Shown piece by piece: positions 10,336 through 20,703 of a DNA stretch of 64,000 bases. The notes beneath the pieces were generated by a model. That model was not told the origin of the DNA. It saw only the letters and a program-made list of their open reading frames with translations, and did no database searches. Numbering within the stretch: position 1 is the first letter of the stretch; each line of letters begins with the position of its first letter. The position numbers were made by a program, and so were the translations under genes. Origin of the DNA: Ditylenchus dipsaci (taxonomy: Eukaryota; Nematoda; Chromadorea; Rhabditida; Anguinidae). The stretch is taken from contig SADC01000934.1 in the NCBI GenBank assembly GCA_004194705.1, positions 117,280-181,279 of the forward strand, in the 5' to 3' direction.

Positions 10336-12029
10336 CACTCGGAAAGCCATGCGTAGTAATTGCTGCGTCGGAAGCAGAATTTCACGCTCTACACGATGGT
10401 ACTTTTATTTTTTATTTAGACATAAATGTGCCGAGATATTAATGATTTAAAATTGGTCGAAAACGGCCCTCCAAAAACAACAATTCGGTTGATTCATTCA
10501 TGTGGTACTCACCCAAATTTATACTTTTTCTAGACGTTTAGCATCTTAAAGTGATGGGCATGAACAGGGCTATCGAATAGGTGCAAGCATCCAAGGCAGT
10601 AGTGGTGAAATCCTGGACATATATGCATTTATAGGCTAAAATCCAGATTTCTGAAAATCACAATCCACTCACTAAAATTCTCATAACTTTTCTCAGTGAC
10701 CACTTCCAACCATTTTCTCAGGCCTATCAGATAGCACAGCTTCAGGGCTACACAATGAGCACTAATAAGCCGTATGGTGAAGAAAAAAATATTGCCAAAA
10801 GTCGATTTCCACTTCAGGGATTGCTATCGTTCGGAATGCTAGATTTCAACCAAACATGAAGGAATGTAAAGGCAAAACAACGACAAAACCGAATATCATT
10901 TTTCCAGCCAAATACATATGCAACGTCACAAAACAACACAACTCATCCACAAGCTGGCAGACCAATTGATGACTGGACAAAAAGCAGAAAGAGCAAAATC
11001 GGAACACTGGATTGCAAAAACTTTTTCGCAGATATCAGGCCACTACGACAGGTTTGAGAAGAAATGCAAACGTATTTATTATCATTGAATTTAGTCTTCA
11101 CAACAAAATGAATGCGACCACGAAAGAATCTCCAAAGTGGTGCCATATCTGCAATAAGGTGGGAAGGGGTGACCGCGTACGCAGCTGCAGCAAATGTGAG
11201 AAACTTGCTTGTGAAGACCACATCGTGATGCTAGTGCTTTGCACCAAGTGCAGCCGTGTGGGAGAAGATGAGCATCTACATCTGCCGAAGCCTGTCGCTG
11301 CCACTGGTTATTGCCAAGTCTGCCAAGCAATGAGTCGAAAACGCTGTAGCAGGTGTCAGAAACATTACTGCAGAAAGCATCAGCACAAAACAAACGAAGA
11401 AAAATGCGATCAGTGCAGATAAGTTGTGTTGTTTTGTGACGTTGCATATGTATTTGGCTGGAAAAATGATATTCGGTTTTGTCGTTGTTTTGCCTTTACA
11501 TTCCTTCATGTTTGGTTGAAATCTAGCATTCCGAACGATAGCAATCCCTGAAGTGGAAATCGACTTTTGGCAATATTTTTTTCTTCACCATACGGCTTAT
11601 TAGTGCTCATTGTGTAGCCCTGAAGCTGTGCTATCTGATAGGCCTGAGAAAATGGTTGGAAGTGGTCACTGAGAAAAGTTATGAGAATTTTAGTGAGTGG
11701 ATTGTGATTTTCAGAAATCTGGATTTTAGCCTATAAATGCATATATGTCCAGGATTTCACCACTACTGCCTTGGATGCTTGCACCTATTCGATAGCCCTG
11801 TTCATGCCCATCACTTTAAGATGCTAAACGTCTAGAAAAAGTATAAATTTGGGTGAGTACCACATGAATGAATCAACCGAATTGTTGTTTTTGGAGGCCG
11901 TTTTCGACCAATTTTAAATCATTAATATCTCGGCACATTTATGTCTAAATAAAAAAATAAAAGTACCATCGTGTAGAGCGTGAAATTCTGCTTCCGACGC
12001 AGCAATTACTACGCATGGCTTTCCGAGTG
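10336..12029. mobile_element. piggyBac-like element, 608-bp TIRs
   Basis: Flanked by TTAA on both sides (10332-10335 and 12030-12033). The ends CACTCGGAAAGCCATGCGTA and complement extend into arms 10336-10943 and 11422-12029 that appear almost identical, which implies recent origin or active homogenisation. The 478-bp unique centre holds the 3' part of a gene (next entry) whose two exons straddle the left arm and the centre. No DDD transposase domain is present, so it is non-autonomous. The left arm supplies the gene's start codon and the right arm begins at its stop codon. Confidence 0.85.
10918..11422 (+). CDS. Double zinc-ribbon protein of piggyBac origin
   Basis: Two exons, 10918-11051 and 11095-11422, around a 43-bp intron (gtttga..tttag), give a 153-residue frame with no break. 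The first part ('LIHKLADQLMTGQKAERA') resembles the helical tail that precedes the C-terminal domain of piggyBac transposases. It is followed by two Cys/His modules: 'WCHICNKVGRG' ... 'CSKCEKLACEDH' ... 'CTKC' and 'YCQVCQAMSRKRCSRCQ' 'KHYCRKH' ... 'CDQC'. The spacing CxxC..CxxCxxxxCxxH..CxxC is that of the piggyBac C-terminal zinc ribbon (cysteine-rich domain), known to bind TIR DNA in the family. The catalytic core is absent. The ATG lies inside the left TIR, after a possible acceptor (ttttccag), so a longer 5' gene may once have existed. It could act as a TIR-binding repressor, or be inert; that is inference. Confidence 0.7.
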
Positions 12030-12189
12030 TTAAGGCAACTAGAGACTTCTCTGTTTTTTAATTTACATCTAGTTTCATAAGTTCAAAGAAATAATGAGCA
12101 GTTCGATGACTAAAATAAGCATTTTGATCGATTTGAGGGCGTAAATAATAAATTTGAGGGCGTAAATCAGTATTTTGAGGGCGTAAATC

Positions 12190-13038
12190 AATTTTAGCCA
12201 TAGTCAGAAGCAGAATGAAAGTCAGAATGAAAATTCAAAAATTCTGACAGTCGGAAAGCGCGGGAAATTATTCTGACTGTCAGAAATGAGAGTCAGAAAG
12301 GCAAATCGATCAGATCACACTGTTTTGAATTTTCATTCTGCCTCTCACTATTGAGAACACTGCCTGGTACATGCTCTTCAAAATATTCCCAACGCAGCGA
12401 GCATGTCTTTTTAAACCACCTTTGCAGCTGATTTTTTTGATGATACACAGCACATCCAACATATTTGGGCTCTACCATCTTTGTTTAGCAACGACTTCTA
12501 AAACAAAACTAATGTGTTTGATATTATTCAAATGCTTATAGTAAATCCTATTATAGGAAATCTTGTCTGTTCATTATCAAGTACCATATCTGCAAGATAA
12601 AATCTTATCTATTGTTGATAAGTGGGTAACAAGACGGAAACGGCTTTTTCTTTAGCCAGGCATCCAGATCACAAGACATAAGATCCCACTCCTGTTTGTT
12701 GCACTGGCTTCAAATTTCCAAAAAAACTTTTTGTTTTTCGGAATTGTGTTCGGAATTGTTTTATTATATTGTACAATACACACTCAGCACTCCTCACAGT
12801 CATTAGTTTGCTCTTACAAGGAGATTGTGAGGATCTTTTTTCTAGGACAAAAGACAATAAAAAAATTGTTGTATTCTTGTAGAGCACCCCCAGGTTACGT
12901 GTAAAAGTAGTTTGCTAGACCTTGCGTGATAGTCAAAATTTTGAGAAATAATTAATTGAAGATCGAAATGTGACCATGATATATAAAATCCTTTTATCAA
13001 AATTTAATTTTTCTCAAAGGACAACCATTATATAATCG
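12190..13038. other. No firm gene; hairpin and one open frame
   Basis: A hairpin built on ATTCTGACTGTCAGAA lies at about 12200-12310. A minus-strand open stretch at 12360-12478 ('VEPKYVGCAVYHQKNQLQ', 'WFKKTCSLRWEYFEEH') is followed by sequence (CAGTGTTCTCAATAGT) that also occurs inverted near 10085, so it may be the edge of the outer repeat. I cannot assign a function. The rest shows nothing recognisable. Confidence 0.35.
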
Positions 13039-13505
13039 TGATACTTGACTCCTGAATAGGCAGGGTAACACTTGGTTTTCAAAAAAGCGAATTTTTTTCT
13101 GGTTTAAGTCTAGGGTTGGCAAGGTGTGGCTTTTTCGACCCTGGTGTAGCTTTTTTTAAACATTTTTTTATTTTCATTGCTTGTTTTTTGAACTATTTTA
13201 TTAGCGCATCTGATGTTTCTACATACCAGTTGAAAGACATCTTCCTCAGCTTTCTATTGGAATCTTGAAAACGCATATCATACTTCGAAAATTCAAAGCA
13301 ATGTGTCATTTTATGCAAATTCTGTAAAAAGAGGTGTAGCTTTTTTATGGCCGAAAAAGCCACACACTGTTGAGGTCTGGTTCCCGAGGCGAAAAAAACT
13401 ATAATTGTCAAGAAAAAATCTTGTTGAAATTGATGCACAAATTAAAAATTCTAAAAAATTATTAAAAATACAAGTGTCCCCGTGCCTATTCAAGAGTCAA
13501 GAATC
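13039..13505. mobile_element. Inverted-repeat element with nested MITE
   Basis: Outer ends GTGATACTTGACTCCTGAAT (13039) and an imperfect complement near 13505; inner ends TGTGGCTTTTTCG (about 13120) and CGAAAAAGCCACACA (about 13365). It contains the right copy (13147-13480) of the 330-bp repeat that is also found inverted at 7093-7425. Confidence 0.55.
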
Positions 13506-13933
13506 ACAGGGGCCCCAAATTCAAAATCAGTTCAACTTAAACAAAACGCCAAGAATTTAAAAAAAAGTTTTTGCATATTTTCTAAAATTTTCAGCGATTG
13601 TTGATTACGATAAACAAATTTTGACGAAAAACTTTCCTTTTGTAGCAAAATTAGAGTTTCTAACCAAAAGTGAACGCAACCTATTTAAATTTTGCGTAGG
13701 TGGGGCTTCGTCTAGTCTTCGAAAAATTGTAGTCAGTTCTAGGCATCCAAACAAACAAAACAAATAAAGCGAGACAAAAGCTTTCGTATTGCTGGATAGC
13801 TTTCAATTATTGCGTTTTTAGACAGCGATCAAAACACTGATTTTAATTATGGGAAATACTGTAAAATAAATTTTCCAAAAAAGTTATCGAAAGGGAGTGG
13901 GCGAAAGTCGGCTAACACAATCTCGATGTTTAA

Positions 13934-14095
13934 AGGGCCATTGCCATCTCCGACAACGATTGCTCCCCGCCGATTTAAATTTTATTCTTTATCGCTGGAT
14001 TTACGCACGAATTTTTTAACTTGGTTTCTAACAAAAATATAGCAAAAATTAAATTCTAGGCCTTGTTTTGTTAGAAACCAAGCTGAAAAATCGAC
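13934..14095. mobile_element. TTAA MITE, right end lost
   Basis: Starts after TTAA (13930-13933) with AGGGCCATTGCCATCTCCGA and contains the central TTTCTAACAAAA palindrome, but the right terminal repeat is missing after about 14095. Same family as 5570-5792 and 27186-27420. Confidence 0.65.
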
Positions 14096-14599
14096 TGCCA
14101 TTGGATTGGATACCGCAGTTGGATACATTTTTGAATTTGATAGAATTCATAAGTAACAGAAACATTGCAAGGCCCTAATCAGTGACCCGCATGACTGATT
14201 TTTGGCCAAAACCCAGACCCGAAACCAGAGGTGATCATGGTTATCGTGACCATGTTAACCATGATCACAATAGGTACATATGCAATAGGGGTGCGTCGGA
14301 ATTCCGAATTCCGAAATCCGAAAACCGAAAAATGAAATCAAATTCAGCTTTTTCTCGGTATTTGTTAACCCAAATTCTAGTTTTTTTCGATGTTTTCTTC
14401 TATGTTTTCTTTGTCCCGTCATACATCTGCCACGTTTGCTGGCGCCGACAAGGATCTGGTCCGAGCCTCATTCCGGTGGTTTGAATGTAGCCAGTGGTTC
14501 GGGCTCCATCCTGGTGGTTCGGGTGTATCCTGGTTGTTTTGTTTGACCGCATACAACTTTGAATATTGATGCTGATTGAGCTGTTTTGGGCCATACATT

Positions 14600-14810
14600 G
14601 GGGGTTGCTTTGGGGTCCCTGTTGTTTTTGTTATCTTTTAGGCTTTCGGCCTAGTCAAGGGTAGGCCAGCGTATCTTAGGACGGAATCAAAAATATCTTA
14701 GACTCATGTTCAAGTCCATCCCAGCATACGCTGGCCTACCCTTGCCTAAGCTTGAGCCTAAAAAACCACAAAAAATAACAACAGGGGAGGGAGACCAAGG
14801 CAAAACCCCC
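14600..14810. mobile_element. GGTCCCTGTTG-family foldback
   Basis: Left TTGGGGTCCCTGTTGTTTTT with AGGCTTTCGGCCTAGTCAAG, right ATAACAACAGGGGAGGGAGA CCAAGGC; the interior is a palindrome around the CCAGCGTA..TACGCTGG blocks. Same family as 9296-9475. Confidence 0.6.
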
Positions 14811-14997
14811 ATCCTCGCATTGTAATAAAGGGCCCTGTTTTGTGTGTTATCAAAAATAAGAATAAAAAAATGGGTCGTAGCCTTTAGGCCCCTTTTTCCA
14901 TTTGTGGAAAAAAGGGCCAAACGACTTACGTAAGTCGTTTGGCCCCTTTTTTCCACTTTTTTAAATACGCGCTTTTTTTAGTTTTATTGTTTTTTGC

Positions 14998-16512
14998 GGC
15001 TGTACCGAAAAAGGTAAAGAAATATTTGGTAAAAGGCACATTTGGTAAAAAAAAATTTGGTAAAAGCACATTTGGTAAAAAAAATTTTGGTAAAAGCACA
15101 TTTGGTAAATTTTAGTAAGGCACTTTGTAGTTGTTTTTGTGTCAAAGACCTTCTTATTCCAACTTTTTCGTCTTTTTCCCTTTCTTTCTCCAGGTTCTAT
15201 ATCTATATTCTCCCAGTAAAATTCTTCTTAATTATACTCATTTTTTCTAACTTAAAATTATGTGTATATTAGGTTTGTTAGGACAAAAATCAATATTTCA
15301 CCCACGCAAACCCAAAACGTGCGGTGGTTACCTCCTGGTCAGGTGGATGTCCACCTGGATGGCCTACAAAATTAAAATTTCTTTAGAATAAAAAATAAAC
15401 CATTTTTTATTACTTAAAATTGTGTGTGAAATTCGGCTTGTTAAGACCAAAAGTGCGATTTTACCTACCCAACTCCAAACCTGGGGTGGCTACTACCTGG
15501 ACAGGTTGATATCCAGGTAACTACTCCAGAGTAGGGGTAAATTCACCCAAACGACCTGAAAAGTCAAACGCCTGCTTTTATATCTTTCATTATGGTAAAA
15601 AAAAAGGTATGCGCTCAGGTGGATTCGAACCAGCGACCTAAATCAACCCTTAGAATTACTAACAACCCCATCATGCAGTGTGACCAAACCAAGTGGTCGT
15701 CCACTTGGATCAAAAAGTTTTTTCACGTTTTCGGGTTTCAAAACAACTTTTCTGCACTAATTCGAGCATGCTGAAGATGGTTTGACAGTGGTAAAATCAC
15801 GTTTCACCGAGAAATTTTTGAGTTATTGCTAACGATTGAGTTTGATAAATCAACAATTAGCAATAACTTAAAAATTTCTTGGTAAAACGTGATTTTACCA
15901 CTGTCAAACCATCTTCAGGATGCTCGAATTAGTGTAAAAAAATGTTTTAGAGCCCGGAAACGTGAAAAACATTTTCGATCCAAGTGGACGACCACTTGGT
16001 TTGGTTCGTCCCACTGGATGGAGTTCTGAGCGATTATAAGTGGTAATGTAGAGCTTGCTGGTTCGAATCCACCTAGGCGCATACCTTATTTTTTATCATG
16101 ATTTGAGTACTTGAGTGGTGTAGAAGTCCATGCACTCATCACCAAGGTCGCTGGTTCAAACCCCTCTGGGTGCAATTGTCCTGAGTAGAGGACCTCGATT
16201 CATGTCCTGGTCACTAGGTGCTTGACGGGGCTCGGAGAGCATAAAGTGCTTTTAGATGATTGGGGAAACGTCTATGCCCTCCGAAAACGGTGTCTCTGTG
16301 ACCAAAACAGCCAATTCCGCGTCGAAATAAGATCTATGGCCAAAAACAAGAACTTTATGACCAAAAAGATATACCACGCGAAAATATCCACGGAAAAGTT
16401 TTTCACCACATGTGCCTTTACCAAAAAAAATTTACCAAATGTGCTTTTACCAAAAAGTTTTTTTACCAAATGTGCCTTTTACCAAATATTTCTTTACCTT
16501 TTCGGTACAGCC
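14998..16512. mobile_element. Foldback, GGCTGTACC ends, TTTGGTAAAA arms
   Basis: Ends GGCTGTACCGAAAAAGG and complement. Each arm consists of several units of CATTTGGTAAAA separated by short spacers (left 15020-15115, right 16410-16500). The flanks GTTTTTTGC (left) and GTTTTTGC (right) look like a target duplication of 8-9 bp differing by one T. The core holds two satellite copies, the large palindrome 15592-16097, and a tRNA-like tail near 16150 (CTGGTTCAAACCCCTCTGGG). Confidence 0.65.
15592..16097. repeat. Large palindrome with tRNA-like tips
   Basis: Arms of about 250 bp. From tip to centre: GGTGGATTCGAACCAGCG (tRNA T-arm-like, inverted at the right tip as GCTGGTTCGAATCCACC), the self-complementary CCAAGTGGTCGTCCACTTGG, GAGCATGCTGAAGATGG, TTTGACAGTGGTAAAATCACG, then a short AT-rich turn near 15845. 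Relatives: 17150-17330 (half), 19385-19665 and 24281-24690. Confidence 0.8.
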
Positions 16513-16515
16513 GTT

Positions 16516-17520
16516 TTTGCAGTTTTTTTTATTATTATTTTCTTGAATAACCGTCATAAACTAATTTTTATAAGACTTTAAGCCTCAGGGTGGATAGGGA
16601 CCACCTGGTAGAAAAGCCTCAAAGCCTCAGGGTGGATAAGAACCACCTGGTATCTCCTCTAAATGGGTATCCATCTCTAAAACCAAAATTTTGGATTTAG
16701 CTGAAACTAACTAAAAGTCATTCTATCTTATCCATACTCGTGTCCCAAACACGGTTTGATAATGCTAAAACAGCAATTTGACTTGCAGGAGCCCCAGTTC
16801 TGCATTAATCACGTATCCCGAAGAGTAACCAGGTGGTGCTCAAGTTGTTCTACCTAGGTAACGGTACTCTGGTGGAAATGCCTCGGTAGTAGTAGCCAGG
16901 CAGTGTTACCCAATGCTCAAATGGTTTAGGTGGATGAAGATACCTGGAAAAGAATGGATACATCTAGTAAGTGGATACCTAGGCAGATAGGTCGAAATGA
17001 GGGAGTTAACTGGTTGGTCTACTCAGTCCGGGTCCATATCCGGGTACAAGTGGTGGATTTGGATGTCCACCTGGGCCAATTTTTTCTCTCTCTTATTTTT
17101 CGGCTTCGAGAAGCTATTACGTTCACTTATTCTGATAATCTGAATATACTCTGTAAATTCCAAACTGTCATTTTAGCTATTTTACCATAACTTAAATTAG
17201 CCTAGAAAATGGCATTTTACTATTGTCAAGCCTTTTTAGAATGCTCAAATTACTGCAAAAAACAGATTTCGCAAACCCAAACACATGAAAAAAAAATTCA
17301 CCAAATGGACGACCATTTGGTTGGGTTGGTGCATAAATCATCCAATAATACGGGTGCTAGATTATAGAAAAACATCTTAAGTGATAAGAGTTTTCACAAG
17401 AAAAAAAGATTAATTTGAAAATCTTTACTGAGGAATTTAGCGGCCAGAGGGAGAATTCACCGTAGGGAAATTTACCAGAAGAAGTATACACCGCGGGAAA
17501 ATTTACCTGGAGCCAAGATT
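16516..17520. other. No gene; satellite-like and half-palindrome sequence
   Basis: Contains many short direct and inverted copies of CCACCTGG/CCAGGTGG blocks related to the ~170-bp satellite, and at 17150-17330 the right half of the palindrome family seen at 15592-16097, ending GGACGACCATTTGG. No coding evidence. Confidence 0.5.
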
Positions 17521-17879
17521 ATGAAAAGCACAAAAACAATAAAAATAAATAAAAGGCGCGTATTTAAAAAAGTGGAAAAAAGGGCCAAACGGGCTGTATT
17601 GATTTTCGGCGTTTCCAGTTTCAAAAAGCACCATTTTAAAAAATGTCCGTTTTCGTCGTTAGCCGTTTTCGTCGTTAGCCGTTTTGAGCGATATAAGTTT
17701 GATCTTTTACCGTTTTAGGACAAATGTTTTTGGACATTTTTGGGTTTCGATCATATTTTTTGAAATTTTTCTGTTCTCGAAAAAAATAATTTGGATATTT
17801 CCGTTGTCGAAAATATTAGTTCGGAAATTCGCTAATATCGGGGACTTCTGTCTGCATTCTCTTTTTAGGATATCCTTTA

Positions 17880-18245
17880 TAGATGTCACGCTGAAAATCA
17901 AAACAAAGCATTTTTCTGATTCAAAATTTCGATTTTACCTAACCAAACCCTGAACCGTGGTTTGGGTACCCTATGGTCAGGTGGATATCCACATAGCTGG
18001 CCTGAAAAAATGAAAATTTTTAAAATTCAAAAACAAACCATCCTCTCATACTCAAAATTGCGTGGTGAATCCTGTTTGACAGGACCAAAACTTCATTTTC
18101 ACCCACCCAAATCCCAAAGCCAGGGGTAGGTACCACCTGGCCAGTGGATATCCACCTGGCTAGCCTGAAAAATAAAAATTTGGTCAATGTCAAAAACAAA
18201 CCATTTATTATTACGTTAAATCGTGTAGGGAATCGGGTTAATTAG
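17880..18245. repeat. ~170-bp satellite, tandem copies
   Basis: Units run from AGGTGGATATCCACCTGG-like palindromic cores through AAAACAAACCAT and TTTGTTAGGACCAAAA to GATTTTACC..ACCCAAACCC. Two to three consecutive units are here. Further copies: 15270-15540, 19150-19260, 19690-19960, 24830-25045 (inverted), 26140-26300, 26470-26650, and one near 39140-39300. Confidence 0.7.
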
Positions 18246-18248
18246 GAC

Positions 18249-19144
18249 CAGGGTGACCAACTCAAATCACAAAAATAGGGCGTGAAAGATCAAAAATAGG
18301 GCATTTAACGTAAACATTTTCAAAAAATAGGGCATTTTTATAAACTTCTTAAAATATATGGCGAACAAACCGAAAAATCACTTTATTGACCGAATCTGTA
18401 CTTCTCAACACTAATAGCCTGTTTCAACAATAGTTTTCAGTCAAAAAATAACTGTACATATCACAACAATTTCGGAGGCCTAAAAATATCAAACACCCGC
18501 TCATTGCAGCAACTGAAATGGAATAACCGAATGGAAGCGAAAAACAAAAGGAATAATAAATACTAGGTGGACTGGCGCCTTACAGGCGCCTAATAATTTG
18601 CCCATAAGTATCAAAAACCCCCTAAAATACCCTGCACGACGAACCTAAAAATTAAGTGACGTCTCAGGGTGTCGGCCAAATGAGCCGTGCGATAACTCAA
18701 AATGTAGCTCAGAATTAGCGCTACAACGTAACGTTGAGCTTTTCCCGACTTCGGTACAAAAATCCCCGAAAAAAACCCTTACTATTCAAAAAATGCCCAA
18801 AAGGGTCAAAACCCGTGCACGACGAACCTTAAAATTAAGTGACGTCTCAGGGGTGTCGGCCAAATGAGCCGTGCGATAGCTTAAAATGTGGCCAAGGATT
18901 CGGGCTACAACGTAACGTTGAGCTTTTCCCGAGTTCTTATCAGAAAACGCGAAAAAAATACAAAAAACCAAAAACGTGACAGACAGAATGACAAACATTG
19001 TCCAAATACTATATAGAGATTTGATTAAAAATATGATTTCAGCAAAAAAAGTTTAATTTAAATGCCCTATTTTTTCGATTTAAAAATAGGGCAAATTGTG
19101 TCAAAAAATAGGGCAATGCATAAATAGGGCAGTTGGTCACCCTG
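18249..19144. mobile_element. hAT MITE, CAGGGTGACCAAC ends
   Basis: Perfect 8-bp target duplication ATTAGGAC (18241-18248 and 19145-19152) and inverted ends CAGGGTGACCAAC / GTTGGTCACCCTG. The subterminal parts are tandem copies of AAAATAGGGC. The centre contains two direct repeats of about 125 bp (18635-18760 and 18815-18940) sharing GACGTCTCAGGG, GTCGGCCAAATGAGCCGTGC and CTACAACGTAACGTTGAGC. No transposase. Confidence 0.85.
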
Positions 19145-19384
19145 ATTAGGACTGAAATTGATATTTCCAAACTCCCCCTCCCAGATCAGAAAACCCTTGG
19201 TGGGTACCCTGGGGTAGGTAGATTTCCACTTGGCTGGTCTGATAAATTAAGGGCGGCACCGAATTGATCCACAACGAATTGATCTACACCAAATTGATCT
19301 GCATCAAATTCGTCCACACACGAATTTGTCTACTCTTTCCAAATTCCTGCATTTTGAGAAATTTTGCGGGAATTCAAATTTTAA

Positions 19385-19665
19385 TTTTAATCTTGAATGA
19401 TTCGAGCATGCTGAAGATGGTTTGACAGTGGTAAAATGCCGTTTTCTCAGGTATTTTTGAGTTTTGGGCAATAATTGATTTTGGAAAAATCAATTATTAT
19501 TAATATTTCCTAAAACTCAAAAAATACTAGAGAAAACGGCATTTTACCACTGTCAAACCATCTTCAGCATGCCCGAAATAGTCCAGGAAACAAGTTTTGA
19601 AAGATGAAAAACGTAAAGAAAAATATTTTGATCCAAGTGGACTACCACTTGGTTTAGTTGGCTCA
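19385..19665. repeat. Palindrome of the GAGCATGCTGAAGATGG family
   Basis: Same architecture as 15592-16097 (TTTGACAGTGGTAAAAT arms, CCAAGTGGACTACCACTTGG at the right edge) but with a different central arm sequence (GCCGTTTTCTC). Confidence 0.75.
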
Positions 19666-20703
19666 GACTTAAATATAAATTCCCGCAAAATTTAGGTATA
19701 ATCTTTAATAAACCACTATTTCCTACTTTAAATGGAATCAGGAATCGGATTTGTTAAGACCGAAATTTCGATTTCACCTACCTAAATGCAGAAACCCGGG
19801 GTATGTAGCCTAGAATCAGGTGGATATCCACCTGGATGTGCCAAAAAAATCTTCAAAAAATTTAAAACAAATCTAGTTACCGTACTTAAAATTTCATACA
19901 AAAACACGATTTGATAGGGCCAAAAAAAATTTCACCAACTCTAACCTCAACTACTCAAGTGGGTACTTGTAGGTAAATAGATATCAATCTATGCCGGTAG
20001 GATGGGTAGGTAGGCCTGTATGGTAGGTGTGTATATCAGTAAAGTGGGTATAAGCACCAATAGGTGGTTATGTAGACCTGGAGAGAGGATCGGTGAAAAA
20101 ATTGGAGTTTTCGATGATTTCTATGTTTATATACATGAGCAAAGAACAAGGACAAAACTGACCTATAAGGAAGCTTTCCAAGAAAGAGTGTGCAAACTCA
20201 GATGCCTCCGAAAACTAAATTCTCCCAAACCCATTTCTCTAAAAAACTCAAATTTCCGAACTCATCTTGTCGAAAACGGAATATTTTGAATAAAGCTCCT
20301 GAAAAACGACAAATGCCGAAAACGGCTAACGACGAAAACGGCTAACGACGAAAACGGACATTTTTGAAACTGGCGCTTTTTGAAACGGGAAACGCCGAAA
20401 ATCAATACAGCCGCCAAACGCCCCTACGCCTAAAAAAATGATTGGAAATTTGATTCTTATTTTGGAGCTCAAAAATTTTGCGAAATCCGAATTCCGATTC
20501 CGAAAATTCCGGAGTTCCGATTCCGAAATCCGTTCCGATTATTTTCCGGTTAAGACGCAGCCCTGATATGCAAGTATATAACAAAAAATTTCACACCTTT
20601 TTAAATAAGTTTTTTAAAGTCCGTACGGGCCGAGAAAAAAATATGAATTTTTCTCAAAACAACAGCGGACTAAAGCAAAATTGCAACATAAAAAGGATGT
20701 AAC

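Larger units (their letters stand above)
10120..12187. mobile_element. TTTACGCCCTCAAA foldback (host of piggyBac)
   Basis: Left arm 10120-10190 has three copies of TTTACGCCCTCAAA spaced by about 18 bases; the right arm 12118-12187 is its reverse complement. Between the arms and the TTAA element the two flanks differ (10190-10331 contains a SINE-like tract with GGAATTAGAACC; 12034-12117 does not), so the piggyBac element inserted inside this older foldback. A related foldback is at 23207-23868. Confidence 0.65.
14890..17591. mobile_element. Foldback layer with GGCCCTTTTTTCCAC arms
   Basis: The left arm (about 14890-14990) reads GTTTGGCCCCTTTTTTCCAC, then a T-rich run into AAATACGCGC. The right arm (17525-17591) is the complement (GGCGCGTATTTAAAAAAGTGG, then GGGCCAAACG). 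The element 14998-16512 is inserted in the left arm and 17592-20412 directly at the right end. Tandem copies of the ~170-bp satellite occupy 15270-15540. Confidence 0.5.
17592..20412. mobile_element. Foldback, GGCTGTA ends, GTCGTTAGCC arms
   Basis: Ends GGCTGTATTGATTTTCGGCG and complement, flanked by a perfect 8-bp direct repeat GCCAAACG (17584-17591 and 20413-20420). Arms contain tandem TTTTCGTCGTTAGCCG (left) facing CGGCTAACGACGAAAA (right). Nested inside are satellite copies (17880-18245), the hAT MITE 18249-19144 and the palindrome at 19385-19665. 19690-20300 has further satellite fragments and no gene. Confidence 0.7.
14286..20565. mobile_element. hAT-type MITE expanded by nested insertions
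   Basis: The 8-bp direct repeat ATATGCAA flanks both sides (14278-14285 and 20566-20573). The ends TAGGGGTGCGTCGGAATTCC and the complement of ...GACGCAGCCCTG are imperfect inverted repeats in which permutations of GAATTCCG/CGGAATT follow. Eight-base duplications and CAGGG..CCCTG-like ends are typical of hAT elements. The original element would be a few hundred bases; nested insertions (next entries) have expanded it to 6.3 kb. Open frames inside are repeat-derived. Confidence 0.7.

Noticed and set aside
14890..16512. Small membrane-protein-like frames (Phe/Leu rich)
   Set aside because: They fall in foldback arms and satellite copies and lack conservation between copies.
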